This document shows positions 8,415-17,968 of a stretch of DNA of 64,000 nt, piece after piece. Every line of letters begins with the position of its first letter. Within the stretch, counting starts at the first letter, position 1. The notes beneath the pieces are model-generated. The model saw only the letters and a program-made list of their open reading frames with translations, ran no database searches and was not told the DNA's origin. Source of the DNA: Variovorax atrisoli 110B (GTDB lineage: Bacteria > Pseudomonadota > Gammaproteobacteria > Burkholderiales > Burkholderiaceae_C); contig NZ_KB907462.1 of the NCBI RefSeq assembly GCF_000382045.1, positions 124,001-188,000 on the forward strand, in the 5' to 3' direction. The translations under genes were made by a program, and so were the position numbers.

Positions 8415-9569
8415 ATGCTGGCAATGAACTACCGAGGTCCCTACCGGGTGCGCGCCGCGCACAAGGCGCAGCCCGAGATCGAACACCCTGGCGACGCCAT
8501 CGTGCGTGTGACGCGGGCCTGCATCTGCGGCTCGGACCTGCATCTCTACCATGGCCTGGTGCCCGACACCCGTGTCGGTACGACCTTCGGCCACGAGTTC
8601 ACGGGGGTCGTCGAAGCTGTGGGCGCCGATGTGCATCACCTGCGCGTGGGCGATCACGTTCTCGTGCCATTCAACATCTTCTGCGGCAGCTGCTACTTTT
8701 GCCGCAAGGAGCTGTACTCGAACTGCCATGCCACCAACCCCGAGGCCACGGCCGTGGGCGGCATCTACGGATACTCGCACACCACCGGTGGTTACGACGG
8801 CGGCCAGGCGGAATACGTGCGCGTGCCGATGGCCGACGTCGGACCCACGGTGATCCCGTCCGACCTGGATCTGGATGACGCCGTTCTGCTGACCGATGCG
8901 TTTCCCACCGGATACCAGGCCGCGGAAATGGGCGATATCGAGGAGGGCGACACCATCGTGATCTTCGGTGCAGGGCCGGTGGGCATCTTCGCGGCCAAGT
9001 CCGTGTGGTTGCTGGGGGCCGGCCGTGTGATCGTCGTGGACCATGTCGACTACCGGCTGCAGTTCGTGCGCGAGTACGCGCAGTGCGAGGTGATCGACTT
9101 CCGAGAGGTCGGCGACATGGCCGTGCGCATCAAGAAGATGACCGACGGCCTGGGCGCCGACGTATGCATCGACTGCGTCGGCTGCGAGGCGGCCGGCAGC
9201 TTCGCCCAGACGCTCCTCGGCGGGAAGCTCAAGCTGCAGGGCGGCGCGGCGACGGTCCTCCACTGGTGCATCAACTCCGTGCGAAAGGGCGGCACGGTGT
9301 CGATCGTGGGCGTGTACGGCCCCACCTTCAACGCCGTACCGATCGGCAATGCCGTCAACAAGGGGCTCACGCTGCGTATGAATCAGGCCAGCGTGAAGCG
9401 TCACCTGCCGAGGCTCATCGAACACATCCAGGCGGGCCGGATCGAGCCCCGGAAGGTCATCACCCACCGCATCGACCTCGAGGATGTGGCCGACGCATAC
9501 CACATCTTCTCAAGCAAGCTGGATGGCTGCATCAAGACCGTGCTGGTGCCGCCCGGTGCTGGCCGTTGA
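8415..9569 (+). CDS. Zinc-dependent alcohol dehydrogenase, formaldehyde-dehydrogenase-like
   Basis: 384 aa medium-chain dehydrogenase/reductase. Catalytic zinc ligands are in CICGSDLHLYHG and GHEFTG; the structural zinc lobe is CGSCYFCRKELYSNC. The Rossmann turn is FGAGPVGIFAA. The segment ALLTDAFPTGYQAAE and the overall length recall glutathione-independent formaldehyde dehydrogenases, and an insert around CVGCEAAGS with LLGGKLKLQGG is also typical of that group. It should oxidise an aldehyde or alcohol with NAD in the cytoplasm. GGAG lies eight bases before ATG 8415. It is followed 48 bp later by a hypothetical gene, likely the same transcript. Confidence 0.88.
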   Translation: MLAMNYRGPYRVRAAHKAQPEIEHPGDAIVRVTRACICGSDLHLYHGLVPDTRVGTTFGHEFTGVVEAVGADVHHLRVGDHVLVPFNIFCGSCYFCRKELYSNCHATNPEATAVGGIYGYSHTTGGYDGGQAEYVRVPMADVGPTVIPSDLDLDDAVLLTDAFPTGYQAAEMGDIEEGDTIVIFGAGPVGIFAAKSVWLLGAGRVIVVDHVDYRLQFVREYAQCEVIDFREVGDMAVRIKKMTDGLGADVCIDCVGCEAAGSFAQTLLGGKLKLQGGAATVLHWCINSVRKGGTVSIVGVYGPTFNAVPIGNAVNKGLTLRMNQASVKRHLPRLIEHIQAGRIEPRKVITHRIDLEDVADAYHIFSSKLDGCIKTVLVPPGAGR

Positions 9570-9617
9570 TTGCGGCTCCACAGCAGCGCGCCTCGGTGCA
9601 CCCCAAAGGACAACAAC

Positions 9618-10205
9618 ATGTCAATGGATACCCAGCCGTCGCAGCACGGCCATTCCCACTCAGCATCTGACGACGGCGTCGACAGTGCCCGCGGCACTGC
9701 CGGCGACAGGGCCGGCCCGAAAACTGTCGACCGGTCGCGGTACGCGCACATCGTCGGTTGGGGCGCGGACCTGGACCCTGCGAACCGCCCAGCCTACCCG
9801 ATGGAGCGCACGCCGCCACGGCTGCCGCATCCGCCCGAAGCGCCGCGGCAGCAGAGGGCCACGGTGGAGGTCCTCCACTCCACGGAGCGCCCGGGCCTGA
9901 CCCCGGTCTTCGGGACCACCCTTCCCCCTTCGGGTCTCAGCGGAGGGCTGCGCCGGCTCGCGTTCCGGCATTCCGAGAACGACGTGCGGCACTGGCTGCT
10001 GTTGCTACTGGCGGATCGGGTCCACATGGGCGAAGGCCTCCTCGAGGACCTCTCGCGCGGCCGGGTACCGAACCTGTATGCCGAGATGGGCGGGCGCGCC
10101 GAATTGCGCCACAACCCGGCCGGCGCCGCGCGCAAGGCGGCCTTGGGGACGGCGGTGCTGGCGGTCATCGTGCTGGCTGTGATCCGGCGGCGCCGCAGCC
10201 GCTGA
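9618..10205 (+). CDS. Hypothetical protein with C-terminal membrane segment
   Basis: 195 aa starting MSMDTQPSQHGHSHSASDD, with AAAGGA seven bases upstream of the start. The N-terminal third is hydrophilic and His/Asp-rich. A conserved-looking RYAHIVGWGADLDPANRPAYPME block follows, then a helical region (HWLLLLLADRVHMGEG), and a single hydrophobic segment TAVLAVIVLAVI just before a basic RRRRSR tail. That pattern suggests a tail-anchored membrane protein with its bulk in the cytoplasm. The family has no function known to me. It probably shares a transcript with the zinc dehydrogenase. Confidence 0.7.
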   Translation: MSMDTQPSQHGHSHSASDDGVDSARGTAGDRAGPKTVDRSRYAHIVGWGADLDPANRPAYPMERTPPRLPHPPEAPRQQRATVEVLHSTERPGLTPVFGTTLPPSGLSGGLRRLAFRHSENDVRHWLLLLLADRVHMGEGLLEDLSRGRVPNLYAEMGGRAELRHNPAGAARKAALGTAVLAVIVLAVIRRRRSR

Positions 10206-10218
10206 GCGCCGCGCCGGG

Positions 10219-11955
10219 TCAGGGCGTCTCCTCGCCTTCGGCCTGCAGGCGCCACAGGCTGGCGTAGACGCCCTTTATTGCGATCAGCGCCTCGGGCGTC
10301 CCGTCCTCGACGATCTTGCCGTCGACCAGGACGATGATGCGATCGAATCCGGCCACGGTTGACAGCCGATGTGCCACCGCCACCACTGTGCGCCCGTGCA
10401 TGAGCCGCGAAAGTGCGGCCTGGATCATGGCTTCCGAGCGGCTGTCGAGTGCTGATGTGGCCTCGTCCAGGAGCAGCACCGGCGCGTTCTTGAGCATGGC
10501 CCGCGCGATGCTGATGCGCTGCCGCTGGCCGCCCGAGAGTCGTGCCCCGCGCTCTCCCACGATCGTGTCGTAGCCCTGCGGCAATGCGCGGATGAAGCTG
10601 TCGCACAGCGCGTCGCGCGCCGCGCCGAACACTTCCTCGTCGGTCGCGCTCGGACGTCCGTAGCGGAGGTTTTCCATGACGCTGCGATGCAGCAGCGTGA
10701 TGTCCTGCGGCACGACGCCGATGGCGTCGCGCAGGCTGTCCTGCTTCACCTGCGAGATGTCCGTTCCGTCCAACGTGATGCAGCCCGCCTGGGGATCCAT
10801 GACCCGGGCGATCAGGCGCACGAGCGTGGACTTGCCTGCGCCCGACGGCCCCACGACACCGAGCCGCTGGCCGGGCGGCACCAACAAGTCGAGCCTGTCG
10901 AAGACGGCGCTGCCGTCGTCGTAGGCGAATCGCACGCCGCGGAACGCGATCTCGCCTGCGCCAGGCACGAAGGCCTTCGCCTGCGCGCGATCGGCTACAT
11001 CGTGGGGGCGTGCGACCACGCGCAGCATCTCCGCGATCACGCCGAAATGCTGGGAGACATCGACGAGCGAGAGGGCCAGGTCGCGCGAGCCGTGCAGGAT
11101 GCGGAAGGTCATGGCGCTGATGAGCACCACGTCGCCCGCGGCGCCTTGCCCCGCGCGCCACGCCTCCACGGCCCATATGAGCATGCTGCCGGCCATGAGC
11201 CAGAGGCACAGATCGTGGAAGGCCCGCGCCTTCTCTAGGTAGAGCCAGCTGCGCCGTTGCGCCCGGGCCTCCTGGCCGAAGGCAGCGGCCAGGCGCCAGT
11301 ATTCGCGCTCGCGCGCGGAGAACGCCATGACCGTGAAGATGTTGCCCACCACGTCGACCAGCTCGCCGCCGACTGTGGATGCACGTTCGGCAAACTCCTG
11401 CTGCAGCGGGCGGGCTCTCCGCCCGAAGCCGTACATGAAGGCGGCGATCAGCGCCACGAAGGCGATCAGTGTGGCGGCCATGCGGCCATCCACAGTGCAC
11501 AGCACGACCACCGCCCCCACGAAGTCCACGCATGGCGGCAGGATCTTCCAGATGCCGGTGCCGAAGATGGCGCCGGTCGCGCCGGCGGTCGCGGTGATCC
11601 GGTTGCCCAGCGATCCCGCAAGGTGGCGCGAGAAGTAGTCGAGCGAATGCCCGCACAGGTGGCGAAAGAGATCGAGCCGCACGTCCACACCGGTGTTCAC
11701 GACGGTCACGCAACCGAGCCAGCCGCTCAGTCGCCACAGCACGCTCTCGGTGGCGATGAGCACGATGAACAGCCCAAGCCAGCGCCAGATCTCTCGCGAC
11801 GCGCGGTCGTTGCCCGCCATGGTGTCCACGATCAGCTTCATGCCGTACTGCACACCGACCGAGCAGGCGGCTGCCGAAACGATCAGCAGGAGCAGGCCGC
11901 CGAAGGCCGCCGGGCGTCGCCGCACGTAGTGCCAGAGGAAGGCGAGTGGCCGCAC
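10219..11955 (-). CDS. ABC exporter, fused permease and ATPase (MsbA-like)
   Basis: 578 aa from GTG 11955. Six transmembrane helices (residues about 10-310) are followed by one nucleotide-binding domain with Walker A GPSGAGKST, signature LSGGQRQR, and Walker B VLLLDEATSALD. Half-transporters of this type dimerise and flip lipids, lipid-linked sugars or drugs outward. The true start is unclear: no ribosome site precedes GTG 11955, TTG 11961 is possible, and the frame runs open into the upstream gene, which ends at 11994. This tight coupling to the glycosidase/glycosyltransferase/mutase fusion suggests it exports that system's glycan product. Confidence 0.88.
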   Translation of the reverse strand: MRPLAFLWHYVRRRPAAFGGLLLLIVSAAACSVGVQYGMKLIVDTMAGNDRASREIWRWLGLFIVLIATESVLWRLSGWLGCVTVVNTGVDVRLDLFRHLCGHSLDYFSRHLAGSLGNRITATAGATGAIFGTGIWKILPPCVDFVGAVVVLCTVDGRMAATLIAFVALIAAFMYGFGRRARPLQQEFAERASTVGGELVDVVGNIFTVMAFSAREREYWRLAAAFGQEARAQRRSWLYLEKARAFHDLCLWLMAGSMLIWAVEAWRAGQGAAGDVVLISAMTFRILHGSRDLALSLVDVSQHFGVIAEMLRVVARPHDVADRAQAKAFVPGAGEIAFRGVRFAYDDGSAVFDRLDLLVPPGQRLGVVGPSGAGKSTLVRLIARVMDPQAGCITLDGTDISQVKQDSLRDAIGVVPQDITLLHRSVMENLRYGRPSATDEEVFGAARDALCDSFIRALPQGYDTIVGERGARLSGGQRQRISIARAMLKNAPVLLLDEATSALDSRSEAMIQAALSRLMHGRTVVAVAHRLSTVAGFDRIIVLVDGKIVEDGTPEALIAIKGVYASLWRLQAEGEETP

Positions 11956-11993
11956 CGGCAACGCGCCGGGACGCGCGGGGGCCTTCGACGCGC

Positions 11994-14900
11994 TCAGGCT
12001 GCCACCGCCTCGCCGGGCGCAGCGGGGTCCGCGTTCATGCGCTGCGCCTGCTCGGCCGCCTTGCGGCCCGCCACGAAGGCGTGGTCGGAGTTGTAGTAGG
12101 CCCACTCGCTGTAGCGTCCGGCCAGGAGGATGCCCGCCTGCGCGAGCCAGGCCCGGATAGCCTGCACATGGCCGGCGCGTGCGTGGTCGTACACCACATA
12201 GGCGCAAGGCATGTCGACCTCGTTGGCGCACACCAGCTGATCGTCGGCGCGCAGCAATCCGACCTTCACGCAATCGTCGAAGCAGCGCCGGACCAGTGCG
12301 TTTCCCTCGTCCGGCAGCGGCTTGTTGCCTGAATAGGTGATCTCGCATGTGAGTCCGAAGCCGCCGGGCGGATTGCAATGCGGGCTCGCATTGCCTTGCA
12401 CGAAGACGCGGTGGAATACAGTGTCCCCGGGGTAGTAGATCCAGTGCTTGTCGGTAATGTTCTCGCGCGCCACCCCGAGGTTGACGCAGCGCACCGAGAC
12501 ATGCCTGAGCTGCTTCGCGGCCTCGCGCACGTAGGCCGGGGCTTCCTCCCCGAGCGCTTCCACGAGCCGCGGCAGCGGCAGGGTGCTGATGAGGGTGTTG
12601 AACGCGACGGTGCGACCGTCATCGAAGCTCACGGTGCGACGCGAGGGCGAGACTGCCACCACGCGCGTGCCCAGGGCGATGTCTCCTTCGAGCAGCGGCA
12701 GGAAGGCGTCCATCAGGGCCTGGAATCCGCCGCGCAAGGGATAGCCGAACCTCGCGTTCGGGCCGATCGGCTTGTCCACGGGTGCGAGCGCGCCTTCGAT
12801 CATTTCTTCCAGGTCAGGAAGCGGCACGCGGCCTCCCAGCCACGAGGTCTCCATCTCAGTGAGTGGCACAGCCCACAGCTTGCGGTTGTAGGGGATCGCG
12901 AAGTGCTTAGCGACGCCGTCACCCCACACCCGATAGATGAACTCCTCGAAATTGTGGGGTACGCGTGACGCAACGGCTTCATGCACCGGCTCCGCGTCGA
13001 CGGCGTCGGACGCTGTCGCGGGCGGCGCCACCGCACGCGAAGGCCCTGTGGGCGATAGCTTGACGGCCGGCTTGCCCAGGCTGCCAAAGCGCGCCTCGAT
13101 CGCGCCGATCAGGCACTCCTTGAGCACCGGCGCGGGCAGGCCATACAGGGCCGACTGGAATGGATAGCGCGTGTACACCCCGTGGCTGTGGATCCACGCC
13201 TCGCGGTTCTGCCAGTGCAGGTTGCCGCCCAGCAACCGGTCGTAGAGCGCGAGCACGTCGGGATCGCTCGAGAACATGATGTGACCGGCGTGGTCGAAGG
13301 TGAAGCCCGACTGCTCGATGGAACGGCACCAGCCTCCCACGGTGGCGTTCTGCTCCACCAGCAGGCTCTGAGCGCCTGCGTGCAGCGCGGCGGCCAAGCC
13401 CGTCGGCCCTGCCCCGAGGATCACAGTCGGATAGGCATCGTCGATGCGCGGGGGAGGTTGCTGCTCGTTCAGGTCTTCGCGCGTCCTCGGACTTTTTGCG
13501 GACGTCGCTTCCATCAGCGCTCCCATCGCCTGCGCAGTGCGATCCCAGGAGGTGGCGGCAAGGATCGCGCGGCGCGCTTCGTCCTGGCGCGTGCGTGCAC
13601 TCGCGTCGAGGGCGAGCGCCGCCTCGCAGGCGCCGATGAAGGCTTCGGACCCCTCCGCGATCGCGACGATCTCCCCATAGGAGCGCGCGACGTCGCGCAC
13701 CGGCGTGCTGACGATGGGTCGGCCCGCAGCCATGTATTCGAGTGTCTTGGTAGGACTGATGAAGCGCGTGGCCTCGTTGAGGGCGAAAGGCATGAAACAG
13801 ACGTCCCACCCAGCGACCAAGCTGGGCAGGTCGTCGTAGCTGCGCTGGCCGAGCCAATGGATGTTGGCCCTTCGCGGCAGGCTGGCCTGTTCGATCTTCG
13901 CCACCGGACCGACCATGACGATCTGCCATTCCGGTCGTGCCGCCGCCAGTGCGTCGACGAGCCCGAGGTCGATGCGCTCGTCGATCACGCCGAAATAGCC
14001 GAGCCGGGGCCTGCCGATGTGGCGCTGCGCGTCATGCGCGACCTGGTTCCCGGCCGGCGAGGCGGCGGTCGCGAAATGCGCGGCATCGACGCTGCTTGGA
14101 AAGCAGTGCACCTCGGGGTGCCTCTCGCGCTTGGCCTCGTAGAGGGCATGGCCGCCCGTGAATACGAGGTCGGCGATGTGGAACAGCGCGCTTTCGCGCT
14201 GCAGCAGCTGGCGCGGTGCGTTGGCGAAGGCGGAGAGTTCGTCCATGCAGTCGTAGACCACACCCACGGGTTCCAGGTCGACCGCCAGCGGCATGGCCAT
14301 GGGCGTGTAGAACCACAGCCAGTAGTCGGTCCGGCCGGTTTCCTGCAGGTGCAGGGACAGCAGCGTGCGCAATGCGGGAATGTGCTCGTCGTGAAATCCA
14401 TGCGCGGCGCCCGGCAGGTGTGCGCGAAGCACCGTCACGCCTTCGCAGGGCGAGAGCACCTCGAGCGCGGCATGCCCCGCTCCCGGGACGGGCTCTTCCA
14501 CGAACACGACAGGATAGTGCGCCGCGAGGCGCGACAGCAGGTGCTGCGGGCGTTGGTAGACGAAATCCCAGCGCAGATGGGAGAAGACGATCAAAGAGGT
14601 CATGAGGGTTCCTGCAGGCAAGGGGACGGGAGGAGATGCGTCGGCGGGTACCGGCAGTTCGCGCTGCCAGTGACGCAGCCGCTGCGCGGCGGGGATATGA
14701 AGGCGGCGTTCAAGGGTGCGAGGGTCGACGTCCCAGAGACCGCTGCGATGCCAGCGTTGCGCGTCTTCCCAGTCCGGACGATCGAGCAGGGGATAGAGGC
14801 AAAGACCTTCCAACGGCACGCCGGCTTCGCGTGCGCGCCGCGCCGCCAAGGCAATTTCGTCGATCCAGCGTGCGCGGCCGTCGCCCACGTGGCCGGTCTC

Positions 14901-15815
14901 GGCCACGATCAGCGGCCGCCCATACCGCTTCCAGACCTCGGCAAAAAGAGTTGCCGGATCGCGGCGCCGGGGGTCGCGCAGATGCCAGTGCAGCCGTTCG
15001 TCGTCAGGATGCGACCATTGATTGCTGTGGTAGTAGTTCAGGCCGAGCACGTCAAGGTAGCGCGGTGATCCGCCCAACGTGGGCTCGAGGCGACCGCAGA
15101 GCATGTCCCAGGCCTCGAACTGGGACTCGCGCAATGCCTCGGCCTGGGCCACCCAATCGTCGCGCGGTGCCGCTGCCACCACATGGACGACTGGATCGGT
15201 GTGCACGATGCGTGCATCCGAGCGAACGGACCAGAGTGCATCGCAGCCGCGCAAGGCCGCGCGCACCAGGTTCCGCTTGAGCGCGTAGCCCTGCGCCGGC
15301 GAGCTCGGCCTATGAGGATGGATCAGCACGGTGGACGTGGCCGCCCAGCTCAGGAACGAAATCTCATTGATGGGCTGGAACCAGGGTGGGTCGTCGTCCC
15401 AGCGCGGCAGGATCTTCGCCACCCGCTCGCAAAAGTCGGCGAAGCGCTCCGGCAGGTCGCTGCCGAACAGGTCGACATCGTCGGGCACGCCGTAGTGATG
15501 CAGCGTCCAGATCACCTGCAGTCCTGCACGGCGCGCGGCCTGCGCAGCCGCGAGCACGCGACGCTCGCCTTCACGCGCGCCGAGCGCCTCGAAGGCACGC
15601 CAGCCGATGCTTTCACGCACGGTGCGGATGCCCAGCGGTGGGAGCAGCGCATAGTCATCATCGATGCGGCTCAGATGGGCGTTGGCCGCATGGATGTCCA
15701 CCTGCTGCCCACTGCTGTTCCGATGATCCGCGCCTTCATAGCCGCCCATCCAGAAGGAGCGAAGGGGCGGCTTTCCGGGCGGCGGCTTCTGGGGCAGGGC
15801 TTGGGGCGGGCTCAC
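11994..15815 (-). CDS. Three-domain fusion: clan-A glycosidase + GT4-like glycosyltransferase + UDP-galactopyranose-mutase-like flavoprotein
   Basis: 1273 aa in one uninterrupted frame. Residues about 15-395 form a GH1-like (clan GH-A) barrel with candidate acid/base Glu151 (PINEIS) and nucleophile Glu306 (VAETGH). Residues about 405-780 are a GT-B glycosyltransferase (FSHLRWDFVYQRPQHLL; later FISPTKTLEYMAAGRPIV). Residues about 795-1265 are an FAD protein (VILGAGPTGLAAALH) whose YNRKLWAVPLTEM and WLGGRVPLPD blocks resemble eukaryotic-type UDP-galactopyranose mutases. GTG 15815 is chosen for AAGGA just upstream. An internal ATG at 14603 with AGGAA before it could allow separate translation of the GT and mutase parts. 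galE diverges upstream and the ABC exporter follows, pointing to a galactofuranose- or galactose-containing glycan. Confidence 0.8.
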   Translation of the reverse strand: MSPPQALPQKPPPGKPPLRSFWMGGYEGADHRNSSGQQVDIHAANAHLSRIDDDYALLPPLGIRTVRESIGWRAFEALGAREGERRVLAAAQAARRAGLQVIWTLHHYGVPDDVDLFGSDLPERFADFCERVAKILPRWDDDPPWFQPINEISFLSWAATSTVLIHPHRPSSPAQGYALKRNLVRAALRGCDALWSVRSDARIVHTDPVVHVVAAAPRDDWVAQAEALRESQFEAWDMLCGRLEPTLGGSPRYLDVLGLNYYHSNQWSHPDDERLHWHLRDPRRRDPATLFAEVWKRYGRPLIVAETGHVGDGRARWIDEIALAARRAREAGVPLEGLCLYPLLDRPDWEDAQRWHRSGLWDVDPRTLERRLHIPAAQRLRHWQRELPVPADASPPVPLPAGTLMTSLIVFSHLRWDFVYQRPQHLLSRLAAHYPVVFVEEPVPGAGHAALEVLSPCEGVTVLRAHLPGAAHGFHDEHIPALRTLLSLHLQETGRTDYWLWFYTPMAMPLAVDLEPVGVVYDCMDELSAFANAPRQLLQRESALFHIADLVFTGGHALYEAKRERHPEVHCFPSSVDAAHFATAASPAGNQVAHDAQRHIGRPRLGYFGVIDERIDLGLVDALAAARPEWQIVMVGPVAKIEQASLPRRANIHWLGQRSYDDLPSLVAGWDVCFMPFALNEATRFISPTKTLEYMAAGRPIVSTPVRDVARSYGEIVAIAEGSEAFIGACEAALALDASARTRQDEARRAILAATSWDRTAQAMGALMEATSAKSPRTREDLNEQQPPPRIDDAYPTVILGAGPTGLAAALHAGAQSLLVEQNATVGGWCRSIEQSGFTFDHAGHIMFSSDPDVLALYDRLLGGNLHWQNREAWIHSHGVYTRYPFQSALYGLPAPVLKECLIGAIEARFGSLGKPAVKLSPTGPSRAVAPPATASDAVDAEPVHEAVASRVPHNFEEFIYRVWGDGVAKHFAIPYNRKLWAVPLTEMETSWLGGRVPLPDLEEMIEGALAPVDKPIGPNARFGYPLRGGFQALMDAFLPLLEGDIALGTRVVAVSPSRRTVSFDDGRTVAFNTLISTLPLPRLVEALGEEAPAYVREAAKQLRHVSVRCVNLGVARENITDKHWIYYPGDTVFHRVFVQGNASPHCNPPGGFGLTCEITYSGNKPLPDEGNALVRRCFDDCVKVGLLRADDQLVCANEVDMPCAYVVYDHARAGHVQAIRAWLAQAGILLAGRYSEWAYYNSDHAFVAGRKAAEQAQRMNADPAAPGEAVAA

Positions 15816-16002
15816 GGGTTCCTTCTGTCTGCGGCGCGAACAGGGTTGCGGTTCGTTCGTGGCGACACACCAGTCACGGCAACCGGCATGCCTGCCCGCA
15901 GCGACTGCCGGAATCCCCCCGGGCCGGGTCCGGCGCAAAACCGGCTGCCGGCCCCGGGCACTTCGCTTGCCATGCGCAAGACCAGAGTTGCACGGAGTGC
16001 CC

Positions 16003-17034
16003 ATGTCCCTGAACATCCTCGTGACCGGTGGTGCCGGCTTCATCGGCAGCCATACCTGCGTGGCGCTGGTCCAGGCCGGTTTCCGGCCCATCGTGGTCGA
16101 CAACCTTTGCAATGCCCAGGCGAGCGTGCTCGATCGCGTGTGCCGCATTGCGGGCAGGCCGGCCGTTGCGTTCTGGCGCGGTGACGTGCGCGACCGCGAC
16201 CTTCTCGATGCGATCTTTCGCAGCGCGCCGGTGCATGCCGTTGTTCATTTCGCGGGCTTGAAGTCGGTCAATGATTCGGTTGCGCATCCGATCGACTACT
16301 ACGAGTGCAACGTCCAGGGCTCGCTTGCGCTCGCCTCGGCCATGGAGCGCGCGGGTGTCCATCGTCTGATCTTCTCGTCGTCCGCCACCGTCTATGGACA
16401 GCCCGATCGATCGCCGGTGGGGGAGGCGGCCGCGCTGCGGCCGTGCAGTCCGTACGGGCATTCCAAGCTGATGGTCGAGCGCCTGCTCGCAGACCTGGCG
16501 CAGTCGGACGCCCGCTGGCGCATCGCGTCGCTGCGCTACTTCAATCCGGCGGGAGCGCACCCGAGCGGTCTGCTGGGCGAGCAACCGGCGGGCACACCCA
16601 ACAACCTGATGCCCATCCTTTGCCGCATCGCAAGCGATCCCGCGGCGTGCCTGACCGTCTATGGCAGCGACTACCCCACACCCGACGGCACCTGCGTTCG
16701 CGATTACGTCCATGTGATGGATGTGGCGGAAGGTCACCTCGCGGCCATCCGCTATCTGGAGCGTGCCCGCGGCGCATCGACATTCAACCTCGGCGCCGGT
16801 CGTGGTACATCGGTGCTCGAACTCGTGGAGGCCTTTGGTCGAGCCTGCGGCGCCCAACTGCGCCACCGCGCCGGTCCTCGCCGCGACGGCGACGTGGCTG
16901 CCTACTGGGCGGACGTGCAGCTTGCCGGCCGTTCGATGGGCTGGTCCGCGCGGCGATCCGTTCGAGAGATTTGCGACGACGCCTGGCGCTGGCAATGCAG
17001 CGCCGCTCGTCCGGATGCACCGCGCGTGGCGTGA
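16003..17034 (+). CDS. galE: UDP-glucose 4-epimerase
   Basis: 343 aa extended short-chain dehydrogenase. N-terminal NAD motif TGGAGFIGSH, the SSSATVYGQP active-site Ser/Thr region, and the YGHSK Tyr-x3-Lys catalytic pair are all present, with RYFNPAGAHPSG and the C-terminal substrate-binding CVRDYVHVMD. It interconverts UDP-glucose and UDP-galactose. GGAG lies six bases before ATG 16003. It is transcribed divergently from the GH-GT-mutase fusion across 187 bp; UDP-galactose would be the natural feed for the mutase domain. Confidence 0.93.
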   Translation: MSLNILVTGGAGFIGSHTCVALVQAGFRPIVVDNLCNAQASVLDRVCRIAGRPAVAFWRGDVRDRDLLDAIFRSAPVHAVVHFAGLKSVNDSVAHPIDYYECNVQGSLALASAMERAGVHRLIFSSSATVYGQPDRSPVGEAAALRPCSPYGHSKLMVERLLADLAQSDARWRIASLRYFNPAGAHPSGLLGEQPAGTPNNLMPILCRIASDPAACLTVYGSDYPTPDGTCVRDYVHVMDVAEGHLAAIRYLERARGASTFNLGAGRGTSVLELVEAFGRACGAQLRHRAGPRRDGDVAAYWADVQLAGRSMGWSARRSVREICDDAWRWQCSAARPDAPRVA

Positions 17035-17353
17035 GGGCACGCCTGACCGCAGTAAAAGCTGCGGCAAAGGTGACCGGCCCTTCTCGCGGCCGTCCCCTAG
17101 TCCACCCCATCTCTTCATCGCACAGCCTGACCGCCTCCTTTCAAGGCGGGGGCGGCAGCGCAGCGGCACTCCGGGCGCGATGTCGCGTGGTCACGCCGGA
17201 GTACCACGACTGCGCAGGCATCCGACGTCGCACGGACGCCGGAACGACATCAGCGTCGGATACGGACCTACGCGCCAGCGCCGGGAAGGCCACCAATCTC
17301 CGGTTTCGCCCCATTCCTCTTACTCATTTTCTTTCTACCCAAGGAACTTCTGC
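17035..17353. other. 319-bp intergenic region
   Basis: No gene seen between galE and the DUF892 gene. A 6-bp stem (CCGCCT/AGGCGG, around 17130-17149) lacks a T-tract. The rest should contain the promoter of the DUF892 gene, but no consensus could be assigned. Confidence 0.5.
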
Positions 17354-17851
17354 ATGCCGATCAAGACACCTGCCGATCTCTTCATACACGACCTCTCGGA
17401 CACCTACAGCGCCGAAAAGCAGATGACCCGTTCGCTTCCCAAACTTGCGCGGGCCGCCACGAATCCCGACCTGGCACAGGCCTTCGAACAGCACCTTGAG
17501 GAAACGCGTGCGCAAGTCGAGCGCATCGAGGAAATCGCGGAGACACTGGGCCTCAAGCTCAAGCGCATCAAGTGCGAGGGCATGGAAGGCCTTGTCGAGG
17601 AAACCATGTCGATGGTCGACCAGGTCGAACAAGGACCGGTGCTAGATGCAGCGCTGATCGGCGCCGCTCAGAAAGCGGAACACTACGAAATTGCCAGCTA
17701 CACCTCGCTGATCCTGATGGCCAAGAAGCTGGGCCATGCGGCTGCCCTTCCGCTGCTGCAGGCGACCTTGGGCGAGGAGCAGGCGACCGACAAGCGACTC
17801 GGCGCAATGGCCGAAGCCAGCGCGATCGAGCAGGCCGCCGCGGCCACTTGA
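17354..17851 (+). CDS. Ferritin-like DUF892 protein (YciE/YciF family)
   Basis: 165 aa. It opens with the family hallmark PADLFIHDLSDTYSAEKQ, followed by four long helices with the carboxylate/His pattern EQHLEETRAQVER and AAQKAEHYEIASY of a di-iron four-helix bundle. Family members are induced by osmotic and general stress; the biochemical role is not settled. AAGGA lies nine bases before ATG 17354. It sits within the stress island, alongside the Mn-catalase. Confidence 0.9.
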   Translation: MPIKTPADLFIHDLSDTYSAEKQMTRSLPKLARAATNPDLAQAFEQHLEETRAQVERIEEIAETLGLKLKRIKCEGMEGLVEETMSMVDQVEQGPVLDAALIGAAQKAEHYEIASYTSLILMAKKLGHAAALPLLQATLGEEQATDKRLGAMAEASAIEQAAAAT

Positions 17852-17968
17852 GCAGGACAGCGAGGCGCCGCTTGCGCACTCGCTGCTTGCCCGCTCACCT
17901 TGGCGATGCCGAATCCCATCGTTTCTGGAACCAGCTTGAACTCCACTGTCTTCTTCAGGACCGTATCG

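Noticed and set aside
7870..8427. 185-codon plus ORF before the zinc dehydrogenase
   Set aside because: No ribosome site, overlaps the dehydrogenase start, no family resemblance and shadow-like composition.
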